From Actinomycetes bacterium (GTDB lineage Bacteria > Actinomycetota > Coriobacteriia > Anaerosomatales > JAJZPX01), in NCBI GenBank assembly GCA_021811025.1, contig JAJZPX010000119.1, positions 1 through 6,386 on the forward strand: a stretch of 6,386 nucleotides of DNA. Reading direction: 5' to 3'. Within the stretch, counting starts at the first letter, position 1; each line of letters starts with the position of its first letter. The notes beneath the pieces are model-generated. The model did not search any database and was not told the DNA's origin. It saw only the letters and a program-made list of their open reading frames with translations. Below, piece after piece: positions 1-5,969 of the stretch. Both the position numbers and the translations under genes were made by a program.

Positions 1-2
1 CG

Positions 3-560
3 CAGCACGTCACCGTCGTGTGGGTGACGCACGACCAGGAGGAGGCCTTCGGCGTCGCGGACAACGTCGGGATACTGCGCGATGGCCGCTTCGCGGCGAA
101 CGGCGCGCTCGACGAGGTGATGGCGATGCCGGGGACGGCATGGACGGCCTCCTTCCTCGGGATGGAGCCGCCGCTGCGCGGCGTGGCGGCAGGCTCGTCG
201 GGGGGGATCTGCGAGGTCGCGCTCGGCGACCTGCGTCTCTACGGCCTCGGCGATCTCCCGCCCGGAACGCCGGCGCGCGTCGCCGTGCGGCCGGAGGACG
301 TCATGCTGTTCGACGCCTCGTCGCCGCTCCCGGCGTCGTCCGCCAGGAACCGCCTCGAGGCCGTCGTCGAGGAGATCGTGCCGAAAGCAGGCATGGTACG
401 AGTCGTGCTTGCAGTCGACGGAGCGCGCGTCGCGTCGCTGGTGTCGCGCGCGTCGGCCGCGGAGCTCGGGCTCGCGCCCGGCGTGCCGGTCCTCGCGCTC
501 TTCAAGGCGACGGCCACACGCGTCGCTCCCGCTCGAGACGAGAGCGAGGGCGCGTCATGA
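3..560 (+). CDS. Molybdate/tungstate-type ABC transporter ATP-binding protein, C-terminal part (5' end outside window)
   Basis: This is the last 185 residues of an ABC transporter ATPase; the Walker A, signature and Walker B regions lie upstream of the window. The frame is open from base 3. The visible part begins with the H-loop segment VTHDQEEA, whose histidine contacts the ATP gamma-phosphate in this family. It is followed by the D-loop-distal motif GILRDGRFAANG and the phrase TASFLGMEPPLRG, typical of oxyanion importers. From about base 200 onward the protein is a TOBE-like regulatory domain: VRPEDVMLF, SARNRLEAVVEEI and a closing LALFKATATRVAP. This pattern is seen in ModC, WtpC and TupC, which energise molybdate or tungstate uptake at the cytoplasmic face of the membrane; TOBE domains can bind the oxyanion. 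I cannot choose between Mo and W from this fragment. The stop overlaps the next gene's start (ATGA), which ties uptake to cofactor synthesis. The permease and binding protein are presumably upstream. Confidence 0.88.
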   Translation, partial: QHVTVVWVTHDQEEAFGVADNVGILRDGRFAANGALDEVMAMPGTAWTASFLGMEPPLRGVAAGSSGGICEVALGDLRLYGLGDLPPGTPARVAVRPEDVMLFDASSPLPASSARNRLEAVVEEIVPKAGMVRVVLAVDGARVASLVSRASAAELGLAPGVPVLALFKATATRVAPARDESEGAS

Positions 561-1960
561 CGGAAGGACGGCGAGTGGAGGAACGGCGGCTCCCGATCAC
601 GGCGGCCGTCCTGGCCGGCGGACGGTCGGTGCGCATGGGCATCGACAAGACGCTGCTGCCCGTCGACGGCGAGCCCCTCGTCGCGCGCGTCGCCGCGGCG
701 GTGGGTTCCGTGTGCGCCCGCACGCTCGTCGTCACGAACCGCCCCGACGCGATCGGCGCTGCCGGCCTGCCGGAAGGCGCCCAGGTCGTGACGGACGAGG
801 TGGCGTACCAGGGCCCGCTCGGCGGGCTCGTCACCGCGCTCGCCTCGTCCGAGGACGAGTGGGTGCTCGCCGTCGCGGCCGACATGCCGTACGTCGACCC
901 CGCCGTCATCCGCCTGCTCTGGGGCGCTCGAAACGGCGCGCAGGTGGTGGTGCCGGTGACGGAGAAGGGGCCGGAGCCGCTGCTCGCGCTCTACCGTCGC
1001 GACTGCCTGCCCGTCGTCCGGAAGGTGCTCGAGTCCGGCCGGCGCCGCCTCGTCGCGATCTTCCCGTCGGTCAAGGTCGTCGAGGTGCCCGTCGAGCGTA
1101 TCCGCGACGTCGACCCCGAGCTCCTCTCGCTCGTCAACGTCAACACGCCCGAGGACCTCGCCGAAGTGCGCGACTCGCGCCACGCCGAGGAGTCGCCGCG
1201 CGTGATCGCGACCGTGCGCGAGCGCGCCGGCAGGACGCTCCCGAGCGAGATGCCGGTGACCATCTACATGAACGGCGTGGAGGTGGCCACCACCCAGGCG
1301 TCGCCGAGCGACCTCGACGAGCTCGGCGTGGGCTTCCTCGTCTCCGAGGGGCTGCTGACCGACCGCGCCGGGCTCGAGTCCGTCACGTCGGACAACCGCC
1401 GCGGCCTCGTGTACGTCCTGAGCGGCGAGCGCGTCCCGGACGACATGGTGTACCGCACCCGCTACCTCACGTCCGGCTGCGGCCGAGGCGTCACCTTCAG
1501 CTCCGTCGGCCACGCGCGCGGCCTCGCCCCCGTGACGAGCGCCATTGAGGTTCCCTCACACGCGCTGTACGCGCTCGTGGGCGCGATGGCGCGCGGCGCC
1601 GAGCGCTACCGCGACTCCGGCGGCACCCATGCGTGCGGGCTCGCGCGCGACGGCGAGCTCGTCGCGCTTCGCGAGGACGTCGGGCGGCACAACGCGCTCG
1701 ACAAGCTTCTCGGCCGGGCCTGGATCGACAGCGTGCCGACCGAGGACTCGGTGCTCATCACGACCGGGCGCATCAGCTACGAGATGGCGGTGAAGGCGGC
1801 CAAGGCGCGAGTCCCCGTCGTCGTGTCGCGCTCCGCCGTGACCGATCTCGCGGCCGAGATCGCCGACGAGCTCGGCATGACGCTCGTGGGCTACGCGCGC
1901 GGCGGGCGAATGATCGTCTACACGCACCCGGAGCGGGTGCACATCGAGGAGGATGCATGA
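557..1960 (+). CDS. mobA-fdhD: Fusion protein: MobA (molybdenum cofactor guanylyltransferase) + FdhD (formate dehydrogenase sulfur carrier)
   Basis: This 467-residue protein joins two cofactor-maturation enzymes in one uninterrupted frame. Residues about 13-205 are MobA. The nucleotide-binding motif LAGGRSVRMGIDK is at 19-31, a metal-binding DMPYVD at 109-114, and NVNTPEDL closes the domain at 194-201. MobA transfers GMP from GTP to Mo-molybdopterin, giving the MGD cofactor. Residues about 230-467 are FdhD: MNGVEVATTQ, LGVGFLVSEGLL, SGCGRG with Cys308, GGTHACGL, REDVGRHNALDK (372-383), TTGRISYE and SRSAVTDLA. FdhD carries sulfur from IscS to the bis-MGD of formate dehydrogenase. The second cysteine of the usual FdhD CxxC motif is glycine here (Gly311). 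The linker, about 206-229, is charged. The ATG at 557 is chosen because it overlaps the upstream stop as ATGA and sits just before the MobA motif. The frame stays open upstream to base 20, but that part is a shadow of the transporter gene. The ribosome site is weak (gagcgaggg), so coupling is likely. The product should be cytoplasmic. Confidence 0.93.
   Translation: MTEGRRVEERRLPITAAVLAGGRSVRMGIDKTLLPVDGEPLVARVAAAVGSVCARTLVVTNRPDAIGAAGLPEGAQVVTDEVAYQGPLGGLVTALASSEDEWVLAVAADMPYVDPAVIRLLWGARNGAQVVVPVTEKGPEPLLALYRRDCLPVVRKVLESGRRRLVAIFPSVKVVEVPVERIRDVDPELLSLVNVNTPEDLAEVRDSRHAEESPRVIATVRERAGRTLPSEMPVTIYMNGVEVATTQASPSDLDELGVGFLVSEGLLTDRAGLESVTSDNRRGLVYVLSGERVPDDMVYRTRYLTSGCGRGVTFSSVGHARGLAPVTSAIEVPSHALYALVGAMARGAERYRDSGGTHACGLARDGELVALREDVGRHNALDKLLGRAWIDSVPTEDSVLITTGRISYEMAVKAAKARVPVVVSRSAVTDLAAEIADELGMTLVGYARGGRMIVYTHPERVHIEEDA
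1188..1204 (+). promoter_or_regulatory. Possible internal ribosome binding site and GTG start for a stand-alone FdhD
   Basis: An AGGAG at 1188-1192 lies 9 bases before an in-frame GTG at 1202 (Val216 of the fusion). Starting there would give a 252-residue FdhD, near the usual FdhD length of about 260-280, beginning in the linker just before the domain. The AGGAG is also simply two Glu codons, which are common in this sequence, so this is a suggestion rather than a proven site. Confidence 0.3.
1947..1952 (+). promoter_or_regulatory. Ribosome binding site of moeA
   Basis: A perfect AGGAGG lies at the end of the mobA-fdhD coding region, 4 bases before the ATG at 1957. The spacing is shorter than usual. 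It supports the ATG that overlaps the upstream stop (ATGA). The out-of-frame ATG at 1953 is too close to the site to be used. Confidence 0.7.
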
Positions 1961-3198
1961 TCACTCCCGAAGAGGCGCTCCAGCGAATCCTCGCCGGCAT
2001 CGGCCCGCTGCGCCCCGAGCGCGTGCCGCTGATCGAGTCGCTCGGCCGGGTGCTGGCCGAGGACGTCATCTCCGACATCGACGTGGCGCCGTTCGACAAC
2101 TCCGCGATGGACGGGTACGCGGTGCGCGCTGAGGACGTGCGGGACGCCTCGCAGGACGCGCCGGTCGTCCTGCGCGTGGTCGACTACGTCCCGGCGGGCA
2201 AGATGCCCGAGCGCGAGGTCGGCACGGGTGAGGCCAGCCGCATCATGACGGGCGCGCCGATGCCCGAGGGCGCCGACGCGGTCGTGAAGGTCGAGGTGAC
2301 GCGCGGGCTCGAGAACGACGGCGGGTCCGGCGGCACCGTGGAGATCCAGCGGCCGGTGCGGCCGTCCGAGAACGTGCGCTACCGCGGCGAGGACGTGCGC
2401 GTCGGCGACGTCGTGATGAAGGCGGGCGAAAGCGTCGGCGCGGCCGGCATCGGCCTGCTCGCGGCGATGGGCTACCACCACGTAACCGTGCACCGCAAGC
2501 CGCGCGTCGGCATCGTTTCGACCGGCGACGAGCTCGTCGAGGTAGCCGAGAGGCCCGGCCCGGGCCGCATCCGCAACAGCAACGCCTGGTCGCTGTCGGC
2601 GCAGGTGCTGGAGGCCGGCGGCGAGCCGGTCGTGCTGGGCATCGCCCGCGACACCGAGGAGGAGACGAAGGCGCTCCTCGGCCGGGCGCCCGAGTTCGAC
2701 CTGATGCTGTCGACGGGCGGCGTGTCGATGGGCGACTTCGACGTGGTGAAGTCGGTCCTGACGGGCATGGGCGAGATGGACTTCTGGAAGATCGCGCAGC
2801 GCCCGGGCTCGCCGCTGACGTTCGGGCGCATCGGCGGCGCGCCCTTCTTCGGCCTGCCGGGGAACCCGACGGCCACGATGGTGAGCTTCGAGCTCTACGT
2901 CCGTCCGATGATGCGGCTGATGGAGGGGCACGCCGCGATCTCCCGCCCGCACGTCATCGCGGTCCTCGCCGTCGACGTGCGAAAGAAGCCCGGCAAGCGC
3001 TACTACTGGCGGGGCCGCCTGCGCCGCGAGGAGGGCCGGCTCGTGGTCGAGACCACCGGCAACCAGAGCTCGGCGCTGCTCACGTCGATGCACCTCGCGA
3101 ACTGCCTGATGGTACTGCCCGAGGAGGCCACCGCCATCCCTGCGGGCAGCCTCGTGGACTGCATGAGACTCGACATGGAGGAAGGTGCTGCGGAATGA
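1957..3198 (+). CDS. moeA: MoeA, molybdopterin molybdenumtransferase
   Basis: MoeA (413 residues, a normal length) uses adenylylated molybdopterin from the MogA-type protein and inserts molybdate into the dithiolene, releasing AMP. Signature segments run in order: PFDNSAMDGYA (45-55), the family's most conserved stretch; TGAPMPEGADAVV (98-110); the MogA-like domain with STGDEL (188-193) and STGGVSMGDFD (252-262); FWKIAQRPGSPLTFG (276-290); and GLPGNP (299-304). The last 90 residues form the domain IV barrel. In the active-site stretch, Lys278 is kept, whereas the second lysine of the E. coli pattern (KPGKP) is Arg282 and the third is Ser285. Arginine occurs at this place in other MoeA proteins as I recall them, so I do not read it as loss of function. 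The gene starts with ATG overlapping the mobA-fdhD stop and ends with TGA overlapping the next ATG, so it is translationally embedded. The product is cytoplasmic. I see no sign of truncation or a second fused domain. Confidence 0.96.
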   Translation: MITPEEALQRILAGIGPLRPERVPLIESLGRVLAEDVISDIDVAPFDNSAMDGYAVRAEDVRDASQDAPVVLRVVDYVPAGKMPEREVGTGEASRIMTGAPMPEGADAVVKVEVTRGLENDGGSGGTVEIQRPVRPSENVRYRGEDVRVGDVVMKAGESVGAAGIGLLAAMGYHHVTVHRKPRVGIVSTGDELVEVAERPGPGRIRNSNAWSLSAQVLEAGGEPVVLGIARDTEEETKALLGRAPEFDLMLSTGGVSMGDFDVVKSVLTGMGEMDFWKIAQRPGSPLTFGRIGGAPFFGLPGNPTATMVSFELYVRPMMRLMEGHAAISRPHVIAVLAVDVRKKPGKRYYWRGRLRREEGRLVVETTGNQSSALLTSMHLANCLMVLPEEATAIPAGSLVDCMRLDMEEGAAE

Positions 3199-3374
3199 GC
3201 GAAGTGACGCCCGAGCTGATCGAGGCCGTGAAGGCGAAGGCCACCGACGGCCGCGCCACGTGCACGGTGCTTCGCAAGCTCGCGAAGGACCTCGGCGTGC
3301 CCGTGCGCGCGGTGGGCGACGCGGCGAACGAGGCCGGGATCAAGATCAAGGCCTGCGAGCTGGGCTGCTTCTAG
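3195..3374 (+). CDS. Small cysteine-containing protein with C-terminal CELGCF motif, unknown function
   Basis: This is a 59-residue open frame from ATG 3195 to TAG 3372-3374. It overlaps the moeA stop as ATGA and shares the last base of its stop with the mobB GTG. A GGAGGAAGG stretch at 3177-3185 can serve as the ribosome site. The protein has an amphipathic, lysine/alanine-rich N-terminal half. It then has a helix-turn-helix-like stretch (LRKLAKDLGVPVRAVGDAA, 26-44) and ends in GIKIKACELGCF. Its cysteines are Cys23, Cys54 and Cys58. The overlaps on both sides and clean codon use argue that it is real. From memory, similar tiny proteins ending in C-x-LGCF occur near molybdenum cofactor genes in anaerobes, usually annotated as hypothetical; I could not check this. 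No function is established. A DNA-binding or metal/thiol-sensing role is a guess from the shape and the cysteines. There is no signal peptide or membrane segment, so it should be cytoplasmic. Confidence 0.82.
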   Translation: MSEVTPELIEAVKAKATDGRATCTVLRKLAKDLGVPVRAVGDAANEAGIKIKACELGCF

Positions 3375-3886
3375 TGTCGAAGCCCGCCCGCATTCCCGTC
3401 GTCTCGTTCGTCGGCAAGTCCGGCTCGGGCAAGACGACGCTGGTCGAGAAGGTCGTGCGCGAGCTCGTCGGACGAGGCTACCGAGTCGCGACCTGCAAGC
3501 ACCACGTGCACGAGATCGACATCGACGTGCCCGGCAAGGACAGCTGGCGGCACGCGCACGCCGGCGCCGAGGTCGCGATGATCTCGTCGCCCGCGCAGTT
3601 CGCCGTCGTCCGGAAGGTCCCGCGCGAGCGTACGCTCGACGAGATCGCGGCCGAGGCCGTCGACGTGGACATCCTCGTCACCGAGGGCTTCAAGCGCGCC
3701 GGCAGCGTGCGCATCGAGGTCTCGCGCGACGAGCGCAGCACGGAGCTCATCTCGAGCGCGGACGAGCTGTTCGCGCTCGTCACCGACGGGGAGCGCGACG
3801 TCGGCGGCGTGCCCGTCTTCGGCCTCGACGACGCGACCGCGATCGCCGACCTCATCGAGCGCACGTTCCTCACGAAGGAGCACTAG
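3374..3886 (+). CDS. mobB: MobB, molybdopterin-guanine dinucleotide biosynthesis adaptor GTPase
   Basis: MobB (170 residues, typical length) is a P-loop GTP-binding protein that assists MobA in making MGD; it is helpful but not always essential. The sequence shows SFVGKSGSGKTT with the Walker A motif at 14-21, then TCKHH (40-44), the family phrase DVPGKDSWRHAHAGA (51-65) and the Walker B-like ILVTEGFK (100-107), which MobB proteins share. The start is taken as GTG 3374, which overlaps the stop of the small upstream gene by one base (TAGTG) and puts the P-loop at the expected distance. Open frame continues upstream, but that part is only a shadow of the small gene. There is no good ribosome site before the GTG, so it is probably translated by reinitiation. 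It is notable that mobB is separate here while mobA is fused to fdhD three genes upstream. The product is cytoplasmic. Confidence 0.95.
   Translation: MSKPARIPVVSFVGKSGSGKTTLVEKVVRELVGRGYRVATCKHHVHEIDIDVPGKDSWRHAHAGAEVAMISSPAQFAVVRKVPRERTLDEIAAEAVDVDILVTEGFKRAGSVRIEVSRDERSTELISSADELFALVTDGERDVGGVPVFGLDDATAIADLIERTFLTKEH
3875..3880 (+). promoter_or_regulatory. Ribosome binding site of moaA
   Basis: AAGGAG lies inside the last codons of mobB, 8 bases before the moaA ATG at 3889. The spacing is normal and supports that start. Confidence 0.7.
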
Positions 3887-3888
3887 CC

Positions 3889-4917
3889 ATGGCCACGGAC
3901 GGCTTCGGCCGAAGGATCGACTACCTGCGCATCAGCGTCACCGACCGCTGCAACCTGCGCTGCCGCTACTGCATGCCCGCGGACGGCGTCGAGTGGAAGT
4001 CGCCCATCGAGGTGCTCAGCTTCGAGGAGATCGAGCGCTTCGCGGGCGTGGCCGTCGGCGAGGGCATCGGCAAGATCCGCCTCACCGGCGGCGAGCCGCT
4101 GGTGCGCAAGGGGCTCGTCGACCACGTGAGGCGCCTGCGCGAGATCACGGGCCTGGAGGCGATCGCGCTCACCACGAACGGCACGCTGCTGTCGCGCTAC
4201 GCGGAGCAGCTGGTCGAGGCCGGCCTGCGGCGCATCAACATCTCTCTCGACACTCTCGACCCCGACGTCTATGCCGAGGTCACGCGCGGCGGCAAGCTCT
4301 CCGACGCGCTCGCGGGGCTCGAGGCGGCCGTCGCGGCCGGGCTCGACCCGGTGAAGATCAACGTCGTCGTCGTCCGCGGCCTGGAGCAGGACATCCTCGG
4401 CTTCGCGCGCATGACCATCGAGCGGCCGCTGCACGTGCGCTTCATCGAGTACATGCCGGTCGGCGACGCGGACGAGGGCGGCGAGACGAGCTGCGCCGCG
4501 CTTCCCGGCGGCTGGACGCACGCGGACCACGTCCCGAGCGACGAGACGCTCGAGCGCCTCGCGGCCGAGGGTGCCGCGGCGGGCCTCGGCGAGCTCGTCC
4601 CCGTCTCGAAGGACGACGCTCCCGGCGGCTGGGGTCCCGCGCGCTACTACCGCTTCGAGGCCGCGCTCGGCACGCTCGGCGTGATCTCGCCGCTGTCGCA
4701 CCACTTCTGCGCCGAGTGCAACCGCCTTCGCCTCACCGCCGACGGCAAGCTGCGCATGTGCCTCTTCTCGGACGAGGAGCTCGACGTGCGCGGCGCGCTG
4801 CGCGAGGGCACGGACGAGGACGTGCGCGCGCTCATCCGCCGCGCGCTGGCGATGAAGCCGGAGAACCACCACGACCGCATCGGGACGCTGCGGCGCATGT
4901 CGCAGATAGGAGGCTAG
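3889..4917 (+). CDS. moaA: MoaA, GTP 3',8-cyclase (radical SAM)
   Basis: MoaA (342 residues) is the radical SAM enzyme that converts GTP to 3',8-cyclo-7,8-dihydro-GTP, the first committed step of molybdopterin synthesis, with MoaC acting next. The N-terminal iron-sulfur cluster ligands are Cys21, Cys25 and Cys28 in TDRCNLRCRYCMP. SAM-binding LTGGEPLVR is at 65-73, TTNGTLL at 95-101 and INISLDTL at 116-123. The second cluster ligands are Cys274, Cys277 and Cys291 (HHFCAECNRLRLTADG and LRMCLFS). The chain ends in the essential-looking SQIGG, the GG tail needed for catalysis in this family. After IEYMPVG (186-192) there is an insert of about a dozen residues, acidic and glycine-rich with an extra cysteine (Cys202), before the usual Trp209 region. 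The ATG at 3889 follows the mobB stop by 2 bases. Two clusters imply oxygen sensitivity, as expected for an anaerobic cytoplasm. Confidence 0.97.
   Translation: MATDGFGRRIDYLRISVTDRCNLRCRYCMPADGVEWKSPIEVLSFEEIERFAGVAVGEGIGKIRLTGGEPLVRKGLVDHVRRLREITGLEAIALTTNGTLLSRYAEQLVEAGLRRINISLDTLDPDVYAEVTRGGKLSDALAGLEAAVAAGLDPVKINVVVVRGLEQDILGFARMTIERPLHVRFIEYMPVGDADEGGETSCAALPGGWTHADHVPSDETLERLAAEGAAAGLGELVPVSKDDAPGGWGPARYYRFEAALGTLGVISPLSHHFCAECNRLRLTADGKLRMCLFSDEELDVRGALREGTDEDVRALIRRALAMKPENHHDRIGTLRRMSQIGG
4908..4913 (+). promoter_or_regulatory. Ribosome binding site fixing the moaC GTG start
   Basis: A perfect AGGAGG overlaps the last codons of moaA (ATA GGA GGC) and lies 5 bases before GTG 4919. 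It decides in favour of this GTG, since there is no ATG nearby before the conserved MoaC region. The core pairs exactly with the 16S anti-Shine-Dalgarno sequence. Confidence 0.8.
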
Positions 4918-4918
4918 C

Positions 4919-5407
4919 GTGACCGACGAGCTCAAGCTCTCGCACGTGGACGAGCGCGGGCAGGCGCGCATGGTCGACGTCGCCGGGAAGGACGTGACTC
5001 ACCGCCGCGCCGTCGCCGAGGCGTTCGTCTCGATGCGCCCCGGGACGCTCGCGACGATCGTCGAGGGCCGCGCGCCCAAGGGGGACGTGCTCGCGGTCGC
5101 CCGGACCGCCGGGATCATGGCGGCGAAGCGGACCAGCGACCTCATCCCTCTCTGCCACCCGCTGCCGCTCACGCACGCCGCCGTCGACCTCTCGCCCGAG
5201 GTCAACGGCGTGAGGGTCACGGCCGTTTGCGAGACGGACGGCAAGACCGGCGTCGAGATGGAAGCGCTGACCGCGGCCTCCGTGGCCGCTCTGACCTTGT
5301 ATGATATGGTCAAGGCCGTCGACCGCGGCATGACCGTCTCGGACATCAGGCTGCTGTCGAAAGAGGGCGGCCGGTCCGGGAGATGGACCCGCGAGGAGGA
5401 CTCGTAA
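4919..5407 (+). CDS. moaC: MoaC, cyclic pyranopterin monophosphate synthase
   Basis: MoaC (162 residues, typical) rearranges the MoaA product into cyclic pyranopterin monophosphate, losing pyrophosphate. It works as a hexamer in the cytoplasm. Nearly the whole chain matches the family: LSHVDERGQARMVDV (7-21), KGDVLAVARTAGIMAAKRTS (54-73), DLIPLCHPLPLTH (74-86), TGVEMEALTAASVAALTLYD (110-129) and DRGMTV near the end. The catalytic pair corresponding to E. coli Asp128 and Lys131 is Asp129 and Lys132. His80, in the LCHP motif, is the usual conserved histidine. The start is GTG, placed 1 base after the moaA stop, with a strong ribosome site. A short hydrophilic tail, RWTREEDS, follows the final SKEGGRSG. 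The stop abuts the GTG of the next gene with no gap. No anomaly is visible. It sits directly after moaA, so the two successive enzymes are made together. Confidence 0.97.
   Translation: MTDELKLSHVDERGQARMVDVAGKDVTHRRAVAEAFVSMRPGTLATIVEGRAPKGDVLAVARTAGIMAAKRTSDLIPLCHPLPLTHAAVDLSPEVNGVRVTAVCETDGKTGVEMEALTAASVAALTLYDMVKAVDRGMTVSDIRLLSKEGGRSGRWTREEDS
5394..5400 (+). promoter_or_regulatory. Ribosome binding site of the MOSC gene
   Basis: AGGAGGA lies within the last codons of moaC, 7 bases before GTG 5408. Its position supports the GTG start immediately after the moaC TAA. Confidence 0.75.
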
Positions 5408-5965
5408 GTGAACCCGCAGCCGGCCGTCGTAGTCTCCGTCAACCTCTCGCCGCGCAAGACCGTCCGCAAGAAGCCCGTCGGCTCCGCGAGCCTCGTTCTC
5501 GACCGCGGCTTCGCCGACGACGCGCACGCCGGCGACTGGCACCGCCAGGTGAGCCTGCTCGCCATCGAGTCGATCGAGCGCATGCGCGCCAAGGGCCTCG
5601 ACGTCGGCCCCGGCGACTTCGCCGAGAACATCACCACCTCCGGCATCGACCTGCTCGCTCTCCCCGTCGGATCGCGCGTTCGGATCGGCGGTGGGACGCT
5701 GCTCGAGATCAGCCAGATCGGCAAGGTGTGCCACACGAAGTGCGCGATCTACTACCAGGCCGGCGACTGCGTGATGCCGCGCGAGGGGCTGTTCGCCGTC
5801 GTGCGCGAGGCCGGCGACGTGAAGGTCGGCGACGCGATCGAGGTCGTGTCGCTGGGCGACGGCACGTGCGACCGCACCCCTCCCGAGACCGTCGCCGAGT
5901 TCGAGGCCGAGAAGGCCGCCGAGCGAGCGGCGCAGTGCGACATCGAGGGCAAGAGGAGGGCGTGA
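5408..5965 (+). CDS. MOSC domain-containing protein of the molybdenum cofactor operon
   Basis: This 185-residue protein is a single MOSC domain with a short charged tail. MOSC proteins relate to the C-terminal sulfurase domain of eukaryotic Moco sulfurase and are thought to bind pterin cofactor or carry sulfur; the role of this bacterial branch is not settled. Visible motifs are FADDAHAGDWHRQVSLLA (35-52), GDFAENITTSGIDL (69-82), LPVGSRVRIGG, and the cysteine-rich core GKVCHTKCAIYYQAGDCVMP, with Cys108, Cys112 and Cys121, followed by REGLFAVV. The domain ends near IEVV at 144-147. The remaining 38 residues are Glu/Ala/Lys-rich with two more cysteines and look like an unstructured or helical tail. 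It lies directly before a MogA/MoaB gene; as I recall, the two are fused in some anaerobes, which suggests the proteins work together. The GTG start follows the moaC stop with no gap. The product is cytoplasmic, with no signal peptide. Confidence 0.92.
   Translation: MNPQPAVVVSVNLSPRKTVRKKPVGSASLVLDRGFADDAHAGDWHRQVSLLAIESIERMRAKGLDVGPGDFAENITTSGIDLLALPVGSRVRIGGGTLLEISQIGKVCHTKCAIYYQAGDCVMPREGLFAVVREAGDVKVGDAIEVVSLGDGTCDRTPPETVAEFEAEKAAERAAQCDIEGKRRA
5954..5959 (+). promoter_or_regulatory. Ribosome binding site of the mogA/moaB-family gene
   Basis: AGGAGG sits in the last codons of the MOSC gene, 10 bases before ATG 5970. The spacing is on the long side, but no better start lies nearby. Confidence 0.65.
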
Positions 5966-5969
5966 CGTC

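Noticed and set aside
20..556. Upstream in-frame extension of the MobA-FdhD frame
   Set aside because: The extra 179 codons are Arg-rich low-complexity sequence that overlaps the transporter gene, and the MobA motifs begin right after the ATG at 557.
239..1513. Long open frame on the minus strand (424 codons), and similar ones at 1918-3093, 3883-4971 and 4832-5971
   Set aside because: They run opposite to well-supported genes, and their translations are rich in Arg, Ala, His and Asp with no family motifs. Long antisense frames are expected in GC-rich coding DNA because stops are rare.
409..1548. Plus-strand frame of 379 codons overlapping the transporter and MobA-FdhD
   Set aside because: The translation is almost entirely Arg/Ala/Pro, with no motif, and the real genes occupy other frames over the same bases.
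1953..1955. ATG at 1953 as an alternative moeA start
   Set aside because: It is out of frame with MoeA and lies right at the ribosome binding site.
5293..5315. AT-richer patch in moaC with a TATGAT resembling a -10 box and a short inverted repeat (CCTTG/CAAGG)
   Set aside because: The bases encode the conserved MoaC active-site segment TLYDMVKA, no -35 element lies 16-18 bases upstream, and the 5-bp stem with an 11-base loop is within chance expectation.
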